Positions 20,923-28,794 of a stretch of 40,139 nucleotides of DNA are shown piece after piece. The DNA comes from a virus. Within the stretch, counting starts at the first letter, position 1, and every line of letters starts with the position of its first letter. The position numbers and the translations under genes were made by a program. A model generated the notes under the pieces. The model saw only the letters and a program-made list of their open reading frames with translations, did not search any database and was not told the origin of the DNA. The DNA lies in IMG/VR virus record IMGVR_UViG_3300048113_000098, positions 1 to 40,139 of that record; one strand, written 5' to 3'.

Positions 20923-21733
20923 CAACTTTCTGAACTTTTTCACGTTCATCTAATTCGTATTGAGAACGAATCTTGTTGTTCTCTTCAATCACTAAATCAA
21001 GTATTGACATTGTTCCATTACCAAATGCACTGAAGGCATTAGTATCTTTAGGGAAGCAAGCACCACCAAAACCAAAACGACCATCTTCGCCAGGAACCAT
21101 AGTGTGACTAGAATGTACTCTCGCATCAGCACCAATAGCACTAATAATAGTATCATAATCAGACCCATTTCCATCAATCAACTCCTTAAATTGGTTGAAC
21201 CACATAACCTTTGTGGCAAGAAACGAATTGACACCATACTTAACAAACGATGCATCTTGTGCAGTCATCTTATGTACTGGACACGGTTTACATTTACTCG
21301 ATTCTTTATATAACTTGTGTAGAGCATCGGTTGACGAATCAGACCCACCAAAGATGTGCATAGGTGGATTGACAAAGTCGTGTAATGCGTTTCTTTCTGT
21401 AAGAAACTCAGGATTGTAAACCACCCTGTCACACTTATCAGATAACTCTTTAACTATACTTGGAATGACTGTAGACTTAATAATGATAAGTCCATTTGTT
21501 CTCAAAGCAAGTTTGGTAACTACACTTATAACTGTTGAAGCGTCAATAGATCCATCTTCACCAAATGGTGTGGGTACGCAAACAAATGATGCATCCGTAT
21601 CAGGATCTACATCATTAACGTCTGTACCTAAATTAGGATCTATTAATTGTAATTTGTTATCAAAGCAAGTAAAGCCATGTTCAACAGCTTTACCTACGAA
21701 ACCATATCCAACAATGGCAATGCTCTTAGGCAT
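20906..21733 (-). CDS. UDP-glucose/GDP-mannose dehydrogenase family protein, short form
   Basis: A 275-residue protein; usual family members have 390-450. Present: the NAD-binding GYGFVG at 9-14, PTPFGEDGSID, the central helix domain (KYGVNSFLATKVMWFNQ) and the catalytic Cys226 in FGGACFPKD. Absent: the C-terminal UDP-binding domain. So the oxidation site is intact but substrate binding must differ, or a partner supplies it. The start at MPKSIAIVG is chosen because it begins the Rossmann strand; it overlaps the cupin stop. Probably makes or modifies a sugar-nucleotide acid. Confidence 0.82.
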   Translation of the reverse strand: MPKSIAIVGYGFVGKAVEHGFTCFDNKLQLIDPNLGTDVNDVDPDTDASFVCVPTPFGEDGSIDASTVISVVTKLALRTNGLIIIKSTVIPSIVKELSDKCDRVVYNPEFLTERNALHDFVNPPMHIFGGSDSSTDALHKLYKESSKCKPCPVHKMTAQDASFVKYGVNSFLATKVMWFNQFKELIDGNGSDYDTIISAIGADARVHSSHTMVPGEDGRFGFGGACFPKDTNAFSAFGNGTMSILDLVIEENNKIRSQYELDEREKVQKVVYKVS

Positions 21734-22067
21734 GACCAACAGTTTCTCTTTTAATATCTTGATGATTAAACTCTGCCCAATACAACTCAAAGGCAACACC
21801 TTCTTCAAGGCATTCAAACTGATGATATACCCCAGGTTTTACCTTAGTGTACATCCCAGGATCTAGAATAGTCTCATCAACTAAATCATAATCTTTCTGC
21901 CATACTCGAATAAGCATTCGACCACTCTCGACATAAAAACCATTCCACTTAAACTCGTGGAGATGCTTAGAGCATACTCCACCTTTGTTCATTTCAATTC
22001 GGTGGAACTCTAGTGCACCATTGGCTTCTACTAGTTCTGTCCCACCCCATACTTTACCTGCAATCAT
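21726..22067 (-). CDS. Single-domain cupin (mannose-6-phosphate isomerase C-terminal-like)
   Basis: A 113-residue cupin. GGVCSKHLHEFKWNGFYVESGRMLIRV holds metal-ligand His residues and a Gly turn, and KVKPGVYHQFE holds the second motif. The arrangement is that of the type II mannose-6-phosphate isomerase C-terminal domain, though a sugar-binding role without catalysis is possible. It overlaps the start of the dehydrogenase. With the phosphomannomutase at 24549-25229 it could supply mannose phosphates. Confidence 0.8.
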   Translation of the reverse strand: MIAGKVWGGTELVEANGALEFHRIEMNKGGVCSKHLHEFKWNGFYVESGRMLIRVWQKDYDLVDETILDPGMYTKVKPGVYHQFECLEEGVAFELYWAEFNHQDIKRETVGHA

Positions 22068-22070
22068 AAT

Positions 22071-22256
22071 TTACCACCATCCTAGTTTATTTGTGTTATG
22101 TATAATAATAGCAAAGCAAGTAAGGATGTGGATAACCCACCAGAATGTTCTGATAGCCGCTACTGCATTTGCTTGTGCATCCGTTTCGCCTACCTTTTCA
22201 CCAAGGCTTTTAGCCCAGATTCGCCATGCTGTTTTTAGCATTCCATTAATATCCAT
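22071..22256 (-). CDS. Small single-span membrane protein
   Basis: A 61-residue protein: an amphipathic start (MLKTAWRIWAKSLGEKVGE) and one membrane segment (AAIRTFWWVIHILTCFAIIIHN). It overlaps the end of the PiT permease gene by 11 nt, so it is translated with it. I recall similar small proteins in marine T4-like phages. It may assist the permease; otherwise unknown. Confidence 0.65.
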   Translation of the reverse strand: MDINGMLKTAWRIWAKSLGEKVGETDAQANAVAAIRTFWWVIHILTCFAIIIHNTNKLGWW

Positions 22257-23205
22257 TCGGTACTAGGACGTAATGTATCGTAAGTACGATTCCCAACGAA
22301 GCACCAAGCCCAACCATCATCTTCAAGAAGTCTTTACCTATTAATGGAAACACTGTCTTGATTTTTCCCTTACCTGTATATGTAGCCATTGCTAACTCAC
22401 GTCCACATAAGAGACCCACGAACACCCATGTTGTTGACATAGGAATATCATTCAACTCTTTAAAGAAGAATAGGATTGCCCAATAGACTGCATCGATAAT
22501 AGTAGCAGAACGTACATAACGTGTGTTGTGCTTCTCAATAACAATCTGTTGGATCTTACCACCACCTTCACGTAGCATGAATGCCAAACCACCAACAAAG
22601 ACTACACTAACCATAATCATCAATGAAATGTCAAGTTGTCTTGGAAGGAACACTGCGATATTAGCTACATCATGAGATAACCAAGTAAACCATAAGAAAC
22701 CTGTTGTGATCCATTGACCAATTCTCCAATATGCTTTATGTTCTGGTTTAACATCTTTAGTTTCATCTAGAATACGACTTACAATCATCCAGATTGCATA
22801 AGCGGCAACTGCGGCAACAGCATAACCCATCATGGATTTCATTAGCATTTTCTCTAACACGAATGTAGATGCAAATGCCGATAGAACTAAGAACGATGTA
22901 GATACTGGAACACCTACTCTGGTCAATAGCAAAAGAACTGCTGGTGCTAGTGCATGATACCATTGTACTTCTTGAAATGGAATCTTATTAAGTCTTCCAT
23001 AACTAATATCACCACCATTCATATACCAACCATACCAAAGAGTATAGAGTAGAACACCAGAAGCGGCTAACCACATAGTCTTCCAACTAAATCTTTCATT
23101 ATTACTTGCTATCCAAGTACCCAAAGTTTGTACAGAATCATTTGCTATTACTGCGTAAGCGGCGAATATAAATCCTACCACCATCCATATCGTTAGTGCG
23201 TCCAT
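22246..23205 (-). CDS. PiT-family phosphate permease-like protein
   Basis: A 319-residue membrane protein with about nine hydrophobic spans. It has two copies of the PiT inverted repeat: AND (21-23) in VIANDSVQTLGTW and HDVAN (178-182), together with PVSTS (100-104) and PMSTT (255-259), the latter in the GLLCGRE context. These match the GANDVAN and PVSTTH signatures of inorganic phosphate transporters. Length is shorter than PitA (about 500). It sits among sugar-phosphate genes with no promoter in the immediate gap. The likely role is raising phosphate uptake during phage DNA synthesis; the exact ion is unproven. Confidence 0.85.
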   Translation of the reverse strand: MDALTIWMVVGFIFAAYAVIANDSVQTLGTWIASNNERFSWKTMWLAASGVLLYTLWYGWYMNGGDISYGRLNKIPFQEVQWYHALAPAVLLLLTRVGVPVSTSFLVLSAFASTFVLEKMLMKSMMGYAVAAVAAYAIWMIVSRILDETKDVKPEHKAYWRIGQWITTGFLWFTWLSHDVANIAVFLPRQLDISLMIMVSVVFVGGLAFMLREGGGKIQQIVIEKHNTRYVRSATIIDAVYWAILFFFKELNDIPMSTTWVFVGLLCGRELAMATYTGKGKIKTVFPLIGKDFLKMMVGLGASLGIVLTIHYVLVPNGY

Positions 23206-23207
23206 GT

Positions 23208-23342
23208 TTAAGCCTTTTTCCTAAATTTACGTAAACGAGCAAACAACCTCAATTGCTTCTCTGTTATAATTCGTTTTGTTTCACTACGGCGACTACGTGC
23301 CGCCTTTGACAATTGCATTCTAATTGCTCTATTCATAATCAT
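23208..23342 (-). CDS. Tiny basic protein, ATGA-coupled
   Basis: A 44-residue very basic frame (MIMNRAIRMQLSKAARSRRSETKR..., ending KFRKKA). Its ATG overlaps the stop of the primase-like gene (ATGA), and its stop precedes the permease ATG by two bases. Arg/Lys make up about two fifths. Coupling supports a real gene; a nucleic-acid-binding role is only a guess from charge. Confidence 0.5.
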   Translation of the reverse strand: MIMNRAIRMQLSKAARSRRSETKRIITEKQLRLFARLRKFRKKA

Positions 23343-24271
23343 ATAACTCCATTCTTGTAGATATATTCCAAAGCACGATCTGCTTCGACTTGAAGTGGTC
23401 TATTGTTATACCAATTACCATTCTCTGCGTCAAACTGAGAACACATCTCTGCTATCTGATCAGAGGTAATTGGGTATCCACGATAGCTTGCATTCCCTGC
23501 TGTCTTAACCATTATAGCATACATCTTAGAATACCAACCAGTTTCATTGATTGTTACATATTCTGCGGCTAGGTTCTTAGGCCAGAATGGGCAGTCATGA
23601 TAACTAGACCACGAGTATTCTGTATTAGTCAATCTACTCTTACGATGTTCTAATACTGCTTTCTGTAATTCGGGTGACAGTCTATCCATAAAGTTCTTAC
23701 TATCACGCCGACTGTCATATGGATGCGTTGCTAGAAGCTCTTCCACATCAAGAGGCCGACCACTGTTAACGTAAAAGAAGTTAAAAGCGTTAGCGTAGTC
23801 AGCTGGTATGTAATACATTCTAGACAAGTCTTTAGTCTGTGCATCTCCAATTGAATCTGACCACTTATTGAGGGCATACCAGAAGTGACGTATTCTAGGT
23901 TCGTCAACCTCTGTTTCAAGATTGAATACAATCCGAAACTTAGGATGTACGTCCGTACTACTAGCAGTGCTATACACAACATAATCAAGATCACCATACT
24001 TATCATTAAGTTCATTTTCTAAATCCCCTTCGAAGACATGATCGTCAACATCAATAGCACACCAACTTCCCCAAGCCAATACGTTCTTGTTGGCTCTAGT
24101 AGTATCTGGTTTATAAATTGCTGGTGAAATGAGTTCTGCATGCTTCTTTCCTTCTGATGGTGTTGTTGACAGTTTACGCAATAGTCCAACAAAATCATCC
24201 CAAGACTGGAAGTCAATCCGCTTGTCTGTTTTGTTATCATACTGATTTTTGAAAACTGTCAACGAGTACAT
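23339..24271 (-). CDS. Putative AEP-type primase / replication protein
   Basis: A 310-residue protein. WCAIDVDD (D74, D76), the STDVHPKFRIVF stretch (H109, K111) and KDLSRMYYIP (D148) follow the three-motif order of archaeo-eukaryotic primase catalytic cores (D-x-D, S-x-H, D). The remaining C-terminal helical region is unassigned. T4 uses gp61 primase with gp41; no gp61-like gene is seen in the window, so this is a candidate replacement. It is coupled to MazG by TAATG and to the tiny gene that follows. The family call is by motif only. Confidence 0.6.
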   Translation of the reverse strand: MYSLTVFKNQYDNKTDKRIDFQSWDDFVGLLRKLSTTPSEGKKHAELISPAIYKPDTTRANKNVLAWGSWCAIDVDDHVFEGDLENELNDKYGDLDYVVYSTASSTDVHPKFRIVFNLETEVDEPRIRHFWYALNKWSDSIGDAQTKDLSRMYYIPADYANAFNFFYVNSGRPLDVEELLATHPYDSRRDSKNFMDRLSPELQKAVLEHRKSRLTNTEYSWSSYHDCPFWPKNLAAEYVTINETGWYSKMYAIMVKTAGNASYRGYPITSDQIAEMCSQFDAENGNWYNNRPLQVEADRALEYIYKNGVI

Positions 24272-24582
24272 TATACTAGGTCACTTTCCTTCACAAAGAC
24301 ACCATCAATCATACGACCTTTGCGATCTTTAATATCATCGTAAGCCACCTGTAGACATTCTTGCATAGACAAGTTATTACGAGCCATGATGTTAATTAGA
24401 ACCACCATCATATCACCGATATCATCACGGATGTCTTTACCTTTACAGATGCTATCTGACAACTCACCTGCTTCTTGAATGAGTTTAAGGTACTGATCTT
24501 TATCAGTAGAACCCTCAATCAAATTGCGGTCATGATGCCATTGTTCAATTAATTCGACAAGATTTTCCAAGTGTGTCTCCAA
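24271..24582 (-). CDS. MazG-like nucleotide pyrophosphohydrolase
   Basis: A 103-residue protein of the all-alpha NTP pyrophosphatase class. IQEAGELSDSI carries the E-x-x-E motif and DDIGDMMVVLINIMARN carries the D-x-x-x-D-x-x helix, the usual metal-binding pair. Marine T4-like phages often carry MazG, thought to change (p)ppGpp or remove unwanted dNTPs. The start overlaps the phosphomannomutase gene by 34 nt. Confidence 0.85.
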   Translation of the reverse strand: METHLENLVELIEQWHHDRNLIEGSTDKDQYLKLIQEAGELSDSICKGKDIRDDIGDMMVVLINIMARNNLSMQECLQVAYDDIKDRKGRMIDGVFVKESDLV

Positions 24583-25229
24583 TCATCTACTTGATTTACG
24601 TTCTTAAAGTTAAGTGCGGTAGCGATATCATGATCGTTACCACCAACCATAGTCTTATCTCCAAAGAAGGTTATCTCTCCTTCAAAGTCTGGTAAGATCT
24701 GAGCTTTGCCACATCCAACAGGTGTTATATCCAATCCAGTCTCGCCTGCTACTGTAGCCATGACGTGACCTTTAAATCTATAATTGAACTCATCGGCAAT
24801 AGCCTTGCGTTCTTGGAACATCTCTTCATACCAAATGTAATCTTGACGTTGAAGAGGACCTGCATTCCTACCAACCACACTGAAGTTACACAACCCAGGC
24901 CGATGATCGAAATGATTACCAGTCCTCATAGTATATCTTGAACTGTGTAGTTTGTCAAGTAGAAAAAGGTTAGCTTCATGAGATAGTGACCAATCATTTG
25001 TTTTGATACCAACTCCTTTATTGTAAACATCGTTACCAGAACATTGATAGCATTTTAAAGTCTCCCACAGATCAAATCCAATCTGATCAATGGTCATCTC
25101 TTTCGGAGATCCAGTGACTAGTGTAACACTACGATCCTTTGCCCAATCGATAAAGAATTCACGAAACTCTGGATCCATCATATTTCTACTAGGTGTAAGG
25201 GTTCCATCAACATCAAATATGTAATTCAT
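24549..25229 (-). CDS. Phosphomannomutase (eukaryotic PMM2-type HAD)
   Basis: A 226-residue HAD-fold enzyme. FDVDGTLTPSR gives the nucleophile D6 and acid/base D8. LCNFSVVGRNA matches the cap-region LNVSPIGR of human PMM2. FFGDKTMVGGNDHDI matches PMM2 FFGDKTMPGGNDHEI and holds the Mg-binding Asp residues. It should interconvert mannose-6-phosphate and mannose-1-phosphate. Length is near the usual 245. The alpha-phosphohexomutases of bacteria are a different fold, so this is an unusual acquisition. It is ATGA-coupled to gp43. Confidence 0.88.
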   Translation of the reverse strand: MNYIFDVDGTLTPSRNMMDPEFREFFIDWAKDRSVTLVTGSPKEMTIDQIGFDLWETLKCYQCSGNDVYNKGVGIKTNDWSLSHEANLFLLDKLHSSRYTMRTGNHFDHRPGLCNFSVVGRNAGPLQRQDYIWYEEMFQERKAIADEFNYRFKGHVMATVAGETGLDITPVGCGKAQILPDFEGEITFFGDKTMVGGNDHDIATALNFKNVNQVDDWRHTWKILSN

Positions 25230-27739
25230 ACGAAAAACTCCTCTAGTGTCATTGTATCTTCATGCCGCCAACCGATAGCAGACAGAATAGGATCTAGAGG
25301 ATCTAGGAACGTCTTCTCAAACTGCTTCTCGTAGTCGATGTAGTTATGTAGCTTCATCTCTTGAGGAAGGTACTGCGGAAATCCAATAGCATTCTCTTTG
25401 ATAGGATTAGGAAGTCGCATATAAGCAAACTTGATCTTCTCACCATTTTGGATAATGCCATATCTTTTGTCTAGTCCCAAACGCTTTATCTCGTTATTGT
25501 AGTTGATAGCACCACGCACATGTATAGGACAAGACTTCTTATATGGCTTATTACCATTCCGACTTGTAGGTATATCAATCCACTTGTCAACATCACTTAC
25601 TCCACGTGGAAACGATACTTCTTCGGGAGAAAGTGTATTAAACTCTTTTCTGAATTCCGAGATATATTGCTGAGTGGTTTGTTCCGTTCCGCTAATGATA
25701 ACCTTAAAGATCTCTTTGAGTTTGGTACGGACAACCATAGGTGTAGAAGACTTGATAGCCTCAATGCCCATGATCTTAAGTTTAGGTTCAGCATATTGAA
25801 CACCTTCGTTGTTGTGTACGTTTAGAATGTATCTCTTCTTAGCAGTCCAGATACCACGGTTAGCGATAACCTCACGCTCCATAACCATACGTGGCATGTA
25901 AGCGTTCATATGAGTAAAGAGTTCTGAATAAGCAACTTCTAGCTTCTTAACGAAATGCTCTTCACATATCTTATCTAGACCTTTGACTGGATCCTTCAGA
26001 CCTAGCTTATTGACAATATCATTGAAGGAAACATATAGAGAGTCGGTGTCAATTGCAATCACATAGTCTTCATCTTCTGTTTTGAGAATAGAATTCATCT
26101 CTTTGTTAACAGCCTTCTCTGCCCACATAATGGACAACTGACCAGACAATGTGATACCTTCTGCCATACGCAAATCATAGTAACGGAAGTATCTATTACC
26201 TAATGCGCCATACAAAGAGTTGAGTAAGATCTTAATAGCCATCTGTTGGTTTTCGAGATTGTTGATAAGTTTCTCGTCTTCAATAGAGCCTGTCTTCTCG
26301 AAACGTTTCTTGGCTTCAATCATCTTACCCTTAACAGATTTACGTTCTGCGTAGTAATCCACAATGATCTTTGGTAGAATACCTTGCTTGTCTTTACGGT
26401 ACTGAGATCCGTTAGCCGCCACTGAGTATTCACTCGCTGCAGGGCTTCCGTTCAAGTAACGCTCAACCCCATGGTCTAACATACCGGGCATAAGTGTCTC
26501 AGGCGACATGTTATATTGTACAATTAAGTTAGGATACAGTGAAGCCAAGTCAAAAGATACTACCCAATCGTGAGAACCTACCATAGGATCTTTAACATAA
26601 CCACCTGGGTAAGATGTCTTAGGATGATCTTGCATAGGTGGTACGATGATATTGTCTAGTGACAACTTTCTATAGATGATCGAGTCCCATATAGCAGTTG
26701 TACCAAATGTATCGGATACGTTAACACCACCACGATATGTCATAGTAAGAACTAGGGCAATCAACCCCATCTTCTCGTCAATTCTCTCCACAACTTGAAC
26801 ATCACGGATGTTATAGTCAATGAACTTTTGGTGATCATTCTTATACAACTCATGAAGAGATCCATGCTCCTCATAGGATAACTTACGTTCACCTAGAACT
26901 GTGTGTGCAATATGATCTAGAGCATAGGACTCTTGAGTTCCATAGCTATAGCCAAACTTCTTAAACAACTCCATATAGTCGGCTTGTTGAATACCAATAA
27001 GATCGTAGAACTGATGCTCTCTACCCATTATGGTTTTGTTACGATCATTAACCATCTTCCAAGGGGATAGTCGTTTAACTGCCGCAGGGCTTCCGATACG
27101 ATACAGTCGATTTACTAGGTAAGGTATGTCAAAGAATTTGATGTTCCAACCTGTAATGATATCAGGTGTATTCTTCTCCCAATATGCAAGAAACTTTGTA
27201 AGCAACTCTTCTTCGCTTGCGCACTTTGTATATTGAATAAGGTCATCACCCATCTTAAGTTCTGACTTCTCGTGATCATAGTCATCAAGACCCCAAACAC
27301 GATAGACACGAGACTTACTAGATTTTAAGGCAATTGAGATAACAGGAAACAATGCATCTTCTGGCTTAGGGAAACCTTCTTCAGAAGCAACCTCAATATC
27401 GAAGTTGACAATGTTTACATACTCTTTCTTAAACTTGATATCTGTGGGGAAACGCTCAGTGATAAACTGTGAGACATAGTTGTGATTTCCATAGATCTTG
27501 AATGCCTCAAGTTCTTTGTACTTGTCACGAAAGTCATTGGCTTCACGCATAGAAGGAAACCGTTTGGGCTGTAGAGGCCATCCATCAAGTCCACGGCAAG
27601 GTGGATTGTCTTTGTCTTGGGACGTAATATACAAAGTAGGTTCATACTTGATTCGCTTTTCTATAGCGGCACCGTTATCGTTGTAACCCCGATATAATAG
27701 CGAATTACCATACTTGTTGATAGATGTGTAAAATGACAT
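25226..27739 (-). CDS. 43: Family B DNA polymerase (T4 gp43-like)
   Basis: An 837-residue replicative polymerase (T4 gp43 is 898). Exonuclease motifs: Exo I FDIEV (D114, E116), Exo II N199-FFD204 in GWNIKFFDIPY, Exo III YNIRD (309-313). Polymerase motifs: A DLASLYP (397-403), B KILLNSLYG (503-511), C IDTDS (563-567). The C-terminus (ETMTLEEFFV) resembles the clamp-binding tail. It has its own near-consensus promoter and leads an operon through phosphomannomutase, MazG and the primase-like gene. Confidence 0.97.
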   Translation of the reverse strand: MSFYTSINKYGNSLLYRGYNDNGAAIEKRIKYEPTLYITSQDKDNPPCRGLDGWPLQPKRFPSMREANDFRDKYKELEAFKIYGNHNYVSQFITERFPTDIKFKKEYVNIVNFDIEVASEEGFPKPEDALFPVISIALKSSKSRVYRVWGLDDYDHEKSELKMGDDLIQYTKCASEEELLTKFLAYWEKNTPDIITGWNIKFFDIPYLVNRLYRIGSPAAVKRLSPWKMVNDRNKTIMGREHQFYDLIGIQQADYMELFKKFGYSYGTQESYALDHIAHTVLGERKLSYEEHGSLHELYKNDHQKFIDYNIRDVQVVERIDEKMGLIALVLTMTYRGGVNVSDTFGTTAIWDSIIYRKLSLDNIIVPPMQDHPKTSYPGGYVKDPMVGSHDWVVSFDLASLYPNLIVQYNMSPETLMPGMLDHGVERYLNGSPAASEYSVAANGSQYRKDKQGILPKIIVDYYAERKSVKGKMIEAKKRFEKTGSIEDEKLINNLENQQMAIKILLNSLYGALGNRYFRYYDLRMAEGITLSGQLSIMWAEKAVNKEMNSILKTEDEDYVIAIDTDSLYVSFNDIVNKLGLKDPVKGLDKICEEHFVKKLEVAYSELFTHMNAYMPRMVMEREVIANRGIWTAKKRYILNVHNNEGVQYAEPKLKIMGIEAIKSSTPMVVRTKLKEIFKVIISGTEQTTQQYISEFRKEFNTLSPEEVSFPRGVSDVDKWIDIPTSRNGNKPYKKSCPIHVRGAINYNNEIKRLGLDKRYGIIQNGEKIKFAYMRLPNPIKENAIGFPQYLPQEMKLHNYIDYEKQFEKTFLDPLDPILSAIGWRHEDTMTLEEFFV

Positions 27740-27764
27740 TTAGAATCCTTCAGTTGTTAGTCAC

Positions 27765-27793
27765 ATTATATAATAGATTGACACAAATGTCAA
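27765..27793 (-). promoter_or_regulatory. Sigma-70-type promoter of gene 43
   Basis: TTGACA (27788-27793), 17 bp, TATAAT (27765-27770) on the minus strand, a perfect consensus with perfect spacing, 26 nt before the ATG of gene 43. Confidence 0.88.
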
Positions 27794-27795
27794 AT

Positions 27796-27818
27796 GAAAA
27801 AGGGGCTGTTAAGCCCCT
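27796..27818 (-). terminator. Rho-independent terminator
   Basis: On the minus strand AGGGGC - TTAACA - GCCCCT is followed by TTTTTC. It lies between the stop of the 56-residue gene (27827) and the gene 43 promoter, so it separates the Hsp20/DUF1127 transcript from gene 43. Confidence 0.9.
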
Positions 27819-27826
27819 CTTTATCT

Positions 27827-27997
27827 TTATAGATCTTTACTATCCGTTAGCATGAGATACTTAGCTTCTTCGTAATAGCCCATTCTATGCAATTCGGATG
27901 CGGCACGAGCCTTACCTACTGATAGAAAGAAGCCGTTAAAGCCACTAAATAACCCACTCAATGGGGCATTGACGAAGTTTAGAATTGCTGTAGACAT
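27827..27997 (-). CDS. Small hypothetical protein, coupled to DUF1127 gene
   Basis: A 56-residue frame (MSTAILNFVNAPLSGLFSGFNGFFLSVG..., ending TDSKDL). Its ATG overlaps the preceding stop (TAATG) and a strong terminator follows its stop. The first half is Phe/Gly-rich and amphipathic; ARAASELHRMGYYEEAKYLM is a helix of the type seen in DUF1127 and related small proteins. Function unknown. Confidence 0.6.
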   Translation of the reverse strand: MSTAILNFVNAPLSGLFSGFNGFFLSVGKARAASELHRMGYYEEAKYLMLTDSKDL

Positions 27998-28284
27998 TAT
28001 ACTGATCCTTTTAAGTTTGCGTTTACTTCAACTGCTTCGACAAATTCGTCACTGAAGTTGATACGGTTCTTTAAATGATCAATGTGTCCATGAGCCATAC
28101 CGTAAATATCACCTCTACACAAACCAATATCTTGTAGGTCTGCATTACTTAGTTTGTTCAACTCATTAATAGTTTTACGCACTAGAGATTTATGTTTATG
28201 ATGTGCTCTCAGAGATCTGAAAGTTTCTAAAATTGTTTCGATTGCCCGAATCGAAAAGCTATGGGCTGTTAGTATGTGTTGCAT
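27997..28284 (-). CDS. DUF1127 (YjiS-like) small protein
   Basis: A 95-residue protein. SLVRKTINELNKLSNADLQDIGLCRGDIYGMAHG is the DUF1127 pattern (R-x-x-L-x-x-L-x-D-x-x-L-x-D-I-G-L-x-R-x-D-I). DUF1127 proteins are common in Alphaproteobacteria and have been linked to RNA turnover and phosphate metabolism. The start at MQHILTAH is chosen over an upstream in-frame ATG for its AGAGG. It overlaps the Hsp20 gene end. A host-like gene on a phage; the role is unknown. Confidence 0.8.
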   Translation of the reverse strand: MQHILTAHSFSIRAIETILETFRSLRAHHKHKSLVRKTINELNKLSNADLQDIGLCRGDIYGMAHGHIDHLKNRINFSDEFVEAVEVNANLKGSV

Positions 28285-28714
28285 TAGGTTTATCCTCTGA
28301 ACCAATATTGATTTTACGAGGACGCTGATCTTCTGGGATGATAAACTTCAATTGAATTGCTAGAATACCGTCTTGAATATCGGCTCCGTGCACTTGCACG
28401 TGTTCTGATAGCCTAAAGGTGCGTTTGAACTTCTTAGTGGAAATACCACGGTGAACGTATTCACGACCTTTTGTTTTGTGTTCTCCAGTTACAGTTAATG
28501 TCCGTTCATGCAACTCAATGTCAATTCCCTCTTTACTGAAACCTGCGACTGCTAACTCAATAAGATAGTCACTCTCAGATGTCTTGAGGATATTGTGAGG
28601 TGGGTAATGATCATGGGCATGTTTGGTAACATGATCCAATTCTTTAAAAAGGTGATCAAAGCCTACGAATGCGGCGGATGGAAATAGCCCTGTGGCTGTA
28701 GTTTTGCTTATCAT
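28259..28714 (-). CDS. Hsp20/alpha-crystallin small heat shock protein
   Basis: A 151-residue chaperone. The alpha-crystallin domain spans about 45-140: DYLIELAVAGFSKEGIDIELHERTLTVTGEHK, REYVHRGISTKKFKRTFRL and DGILAIQLKF (G-x-L-x-I-x-L). The C-terminal tail is polar. It holds unfolded proteins for refolding. AGGAG six bases before the ATG at 28712-28714 sets the start; a longer in-frame start lacks this. Small heat shock proteins are frequent in marine T4-like phages. A CTAAATAA near 28772-28779 could be a degenerate late promoter. Confidence 0.92.
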   Translation of the reverse strand: MISKTTATGLFPSAAFVGFDHLFKELDHVTKHAHDHYPPHNILKTSESDYLIELAVAGFSKEGIDIELHERTLTVTGEHKTKGREYVHRGISTKKFKRTFRLSEHVQVHGADIQDGILAIQLKFIIPEDQRPRKINIGSEDKPNATHTNSP

Positions 28715-28794
28715 AATAGTTTCTCCTGTAAAGCAAGAAGGGGTTAGTAGCCAGATCATCTGCACTACGCCCTTATTTAGTCATTTGTTAATTT

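Noticed and set aside
28772-28779. CTAAATAA before the Hsp20 gene as a late promoter
   Set aside because: It departs from TATAAATA at the first positions; noted in the gene entry but not called.
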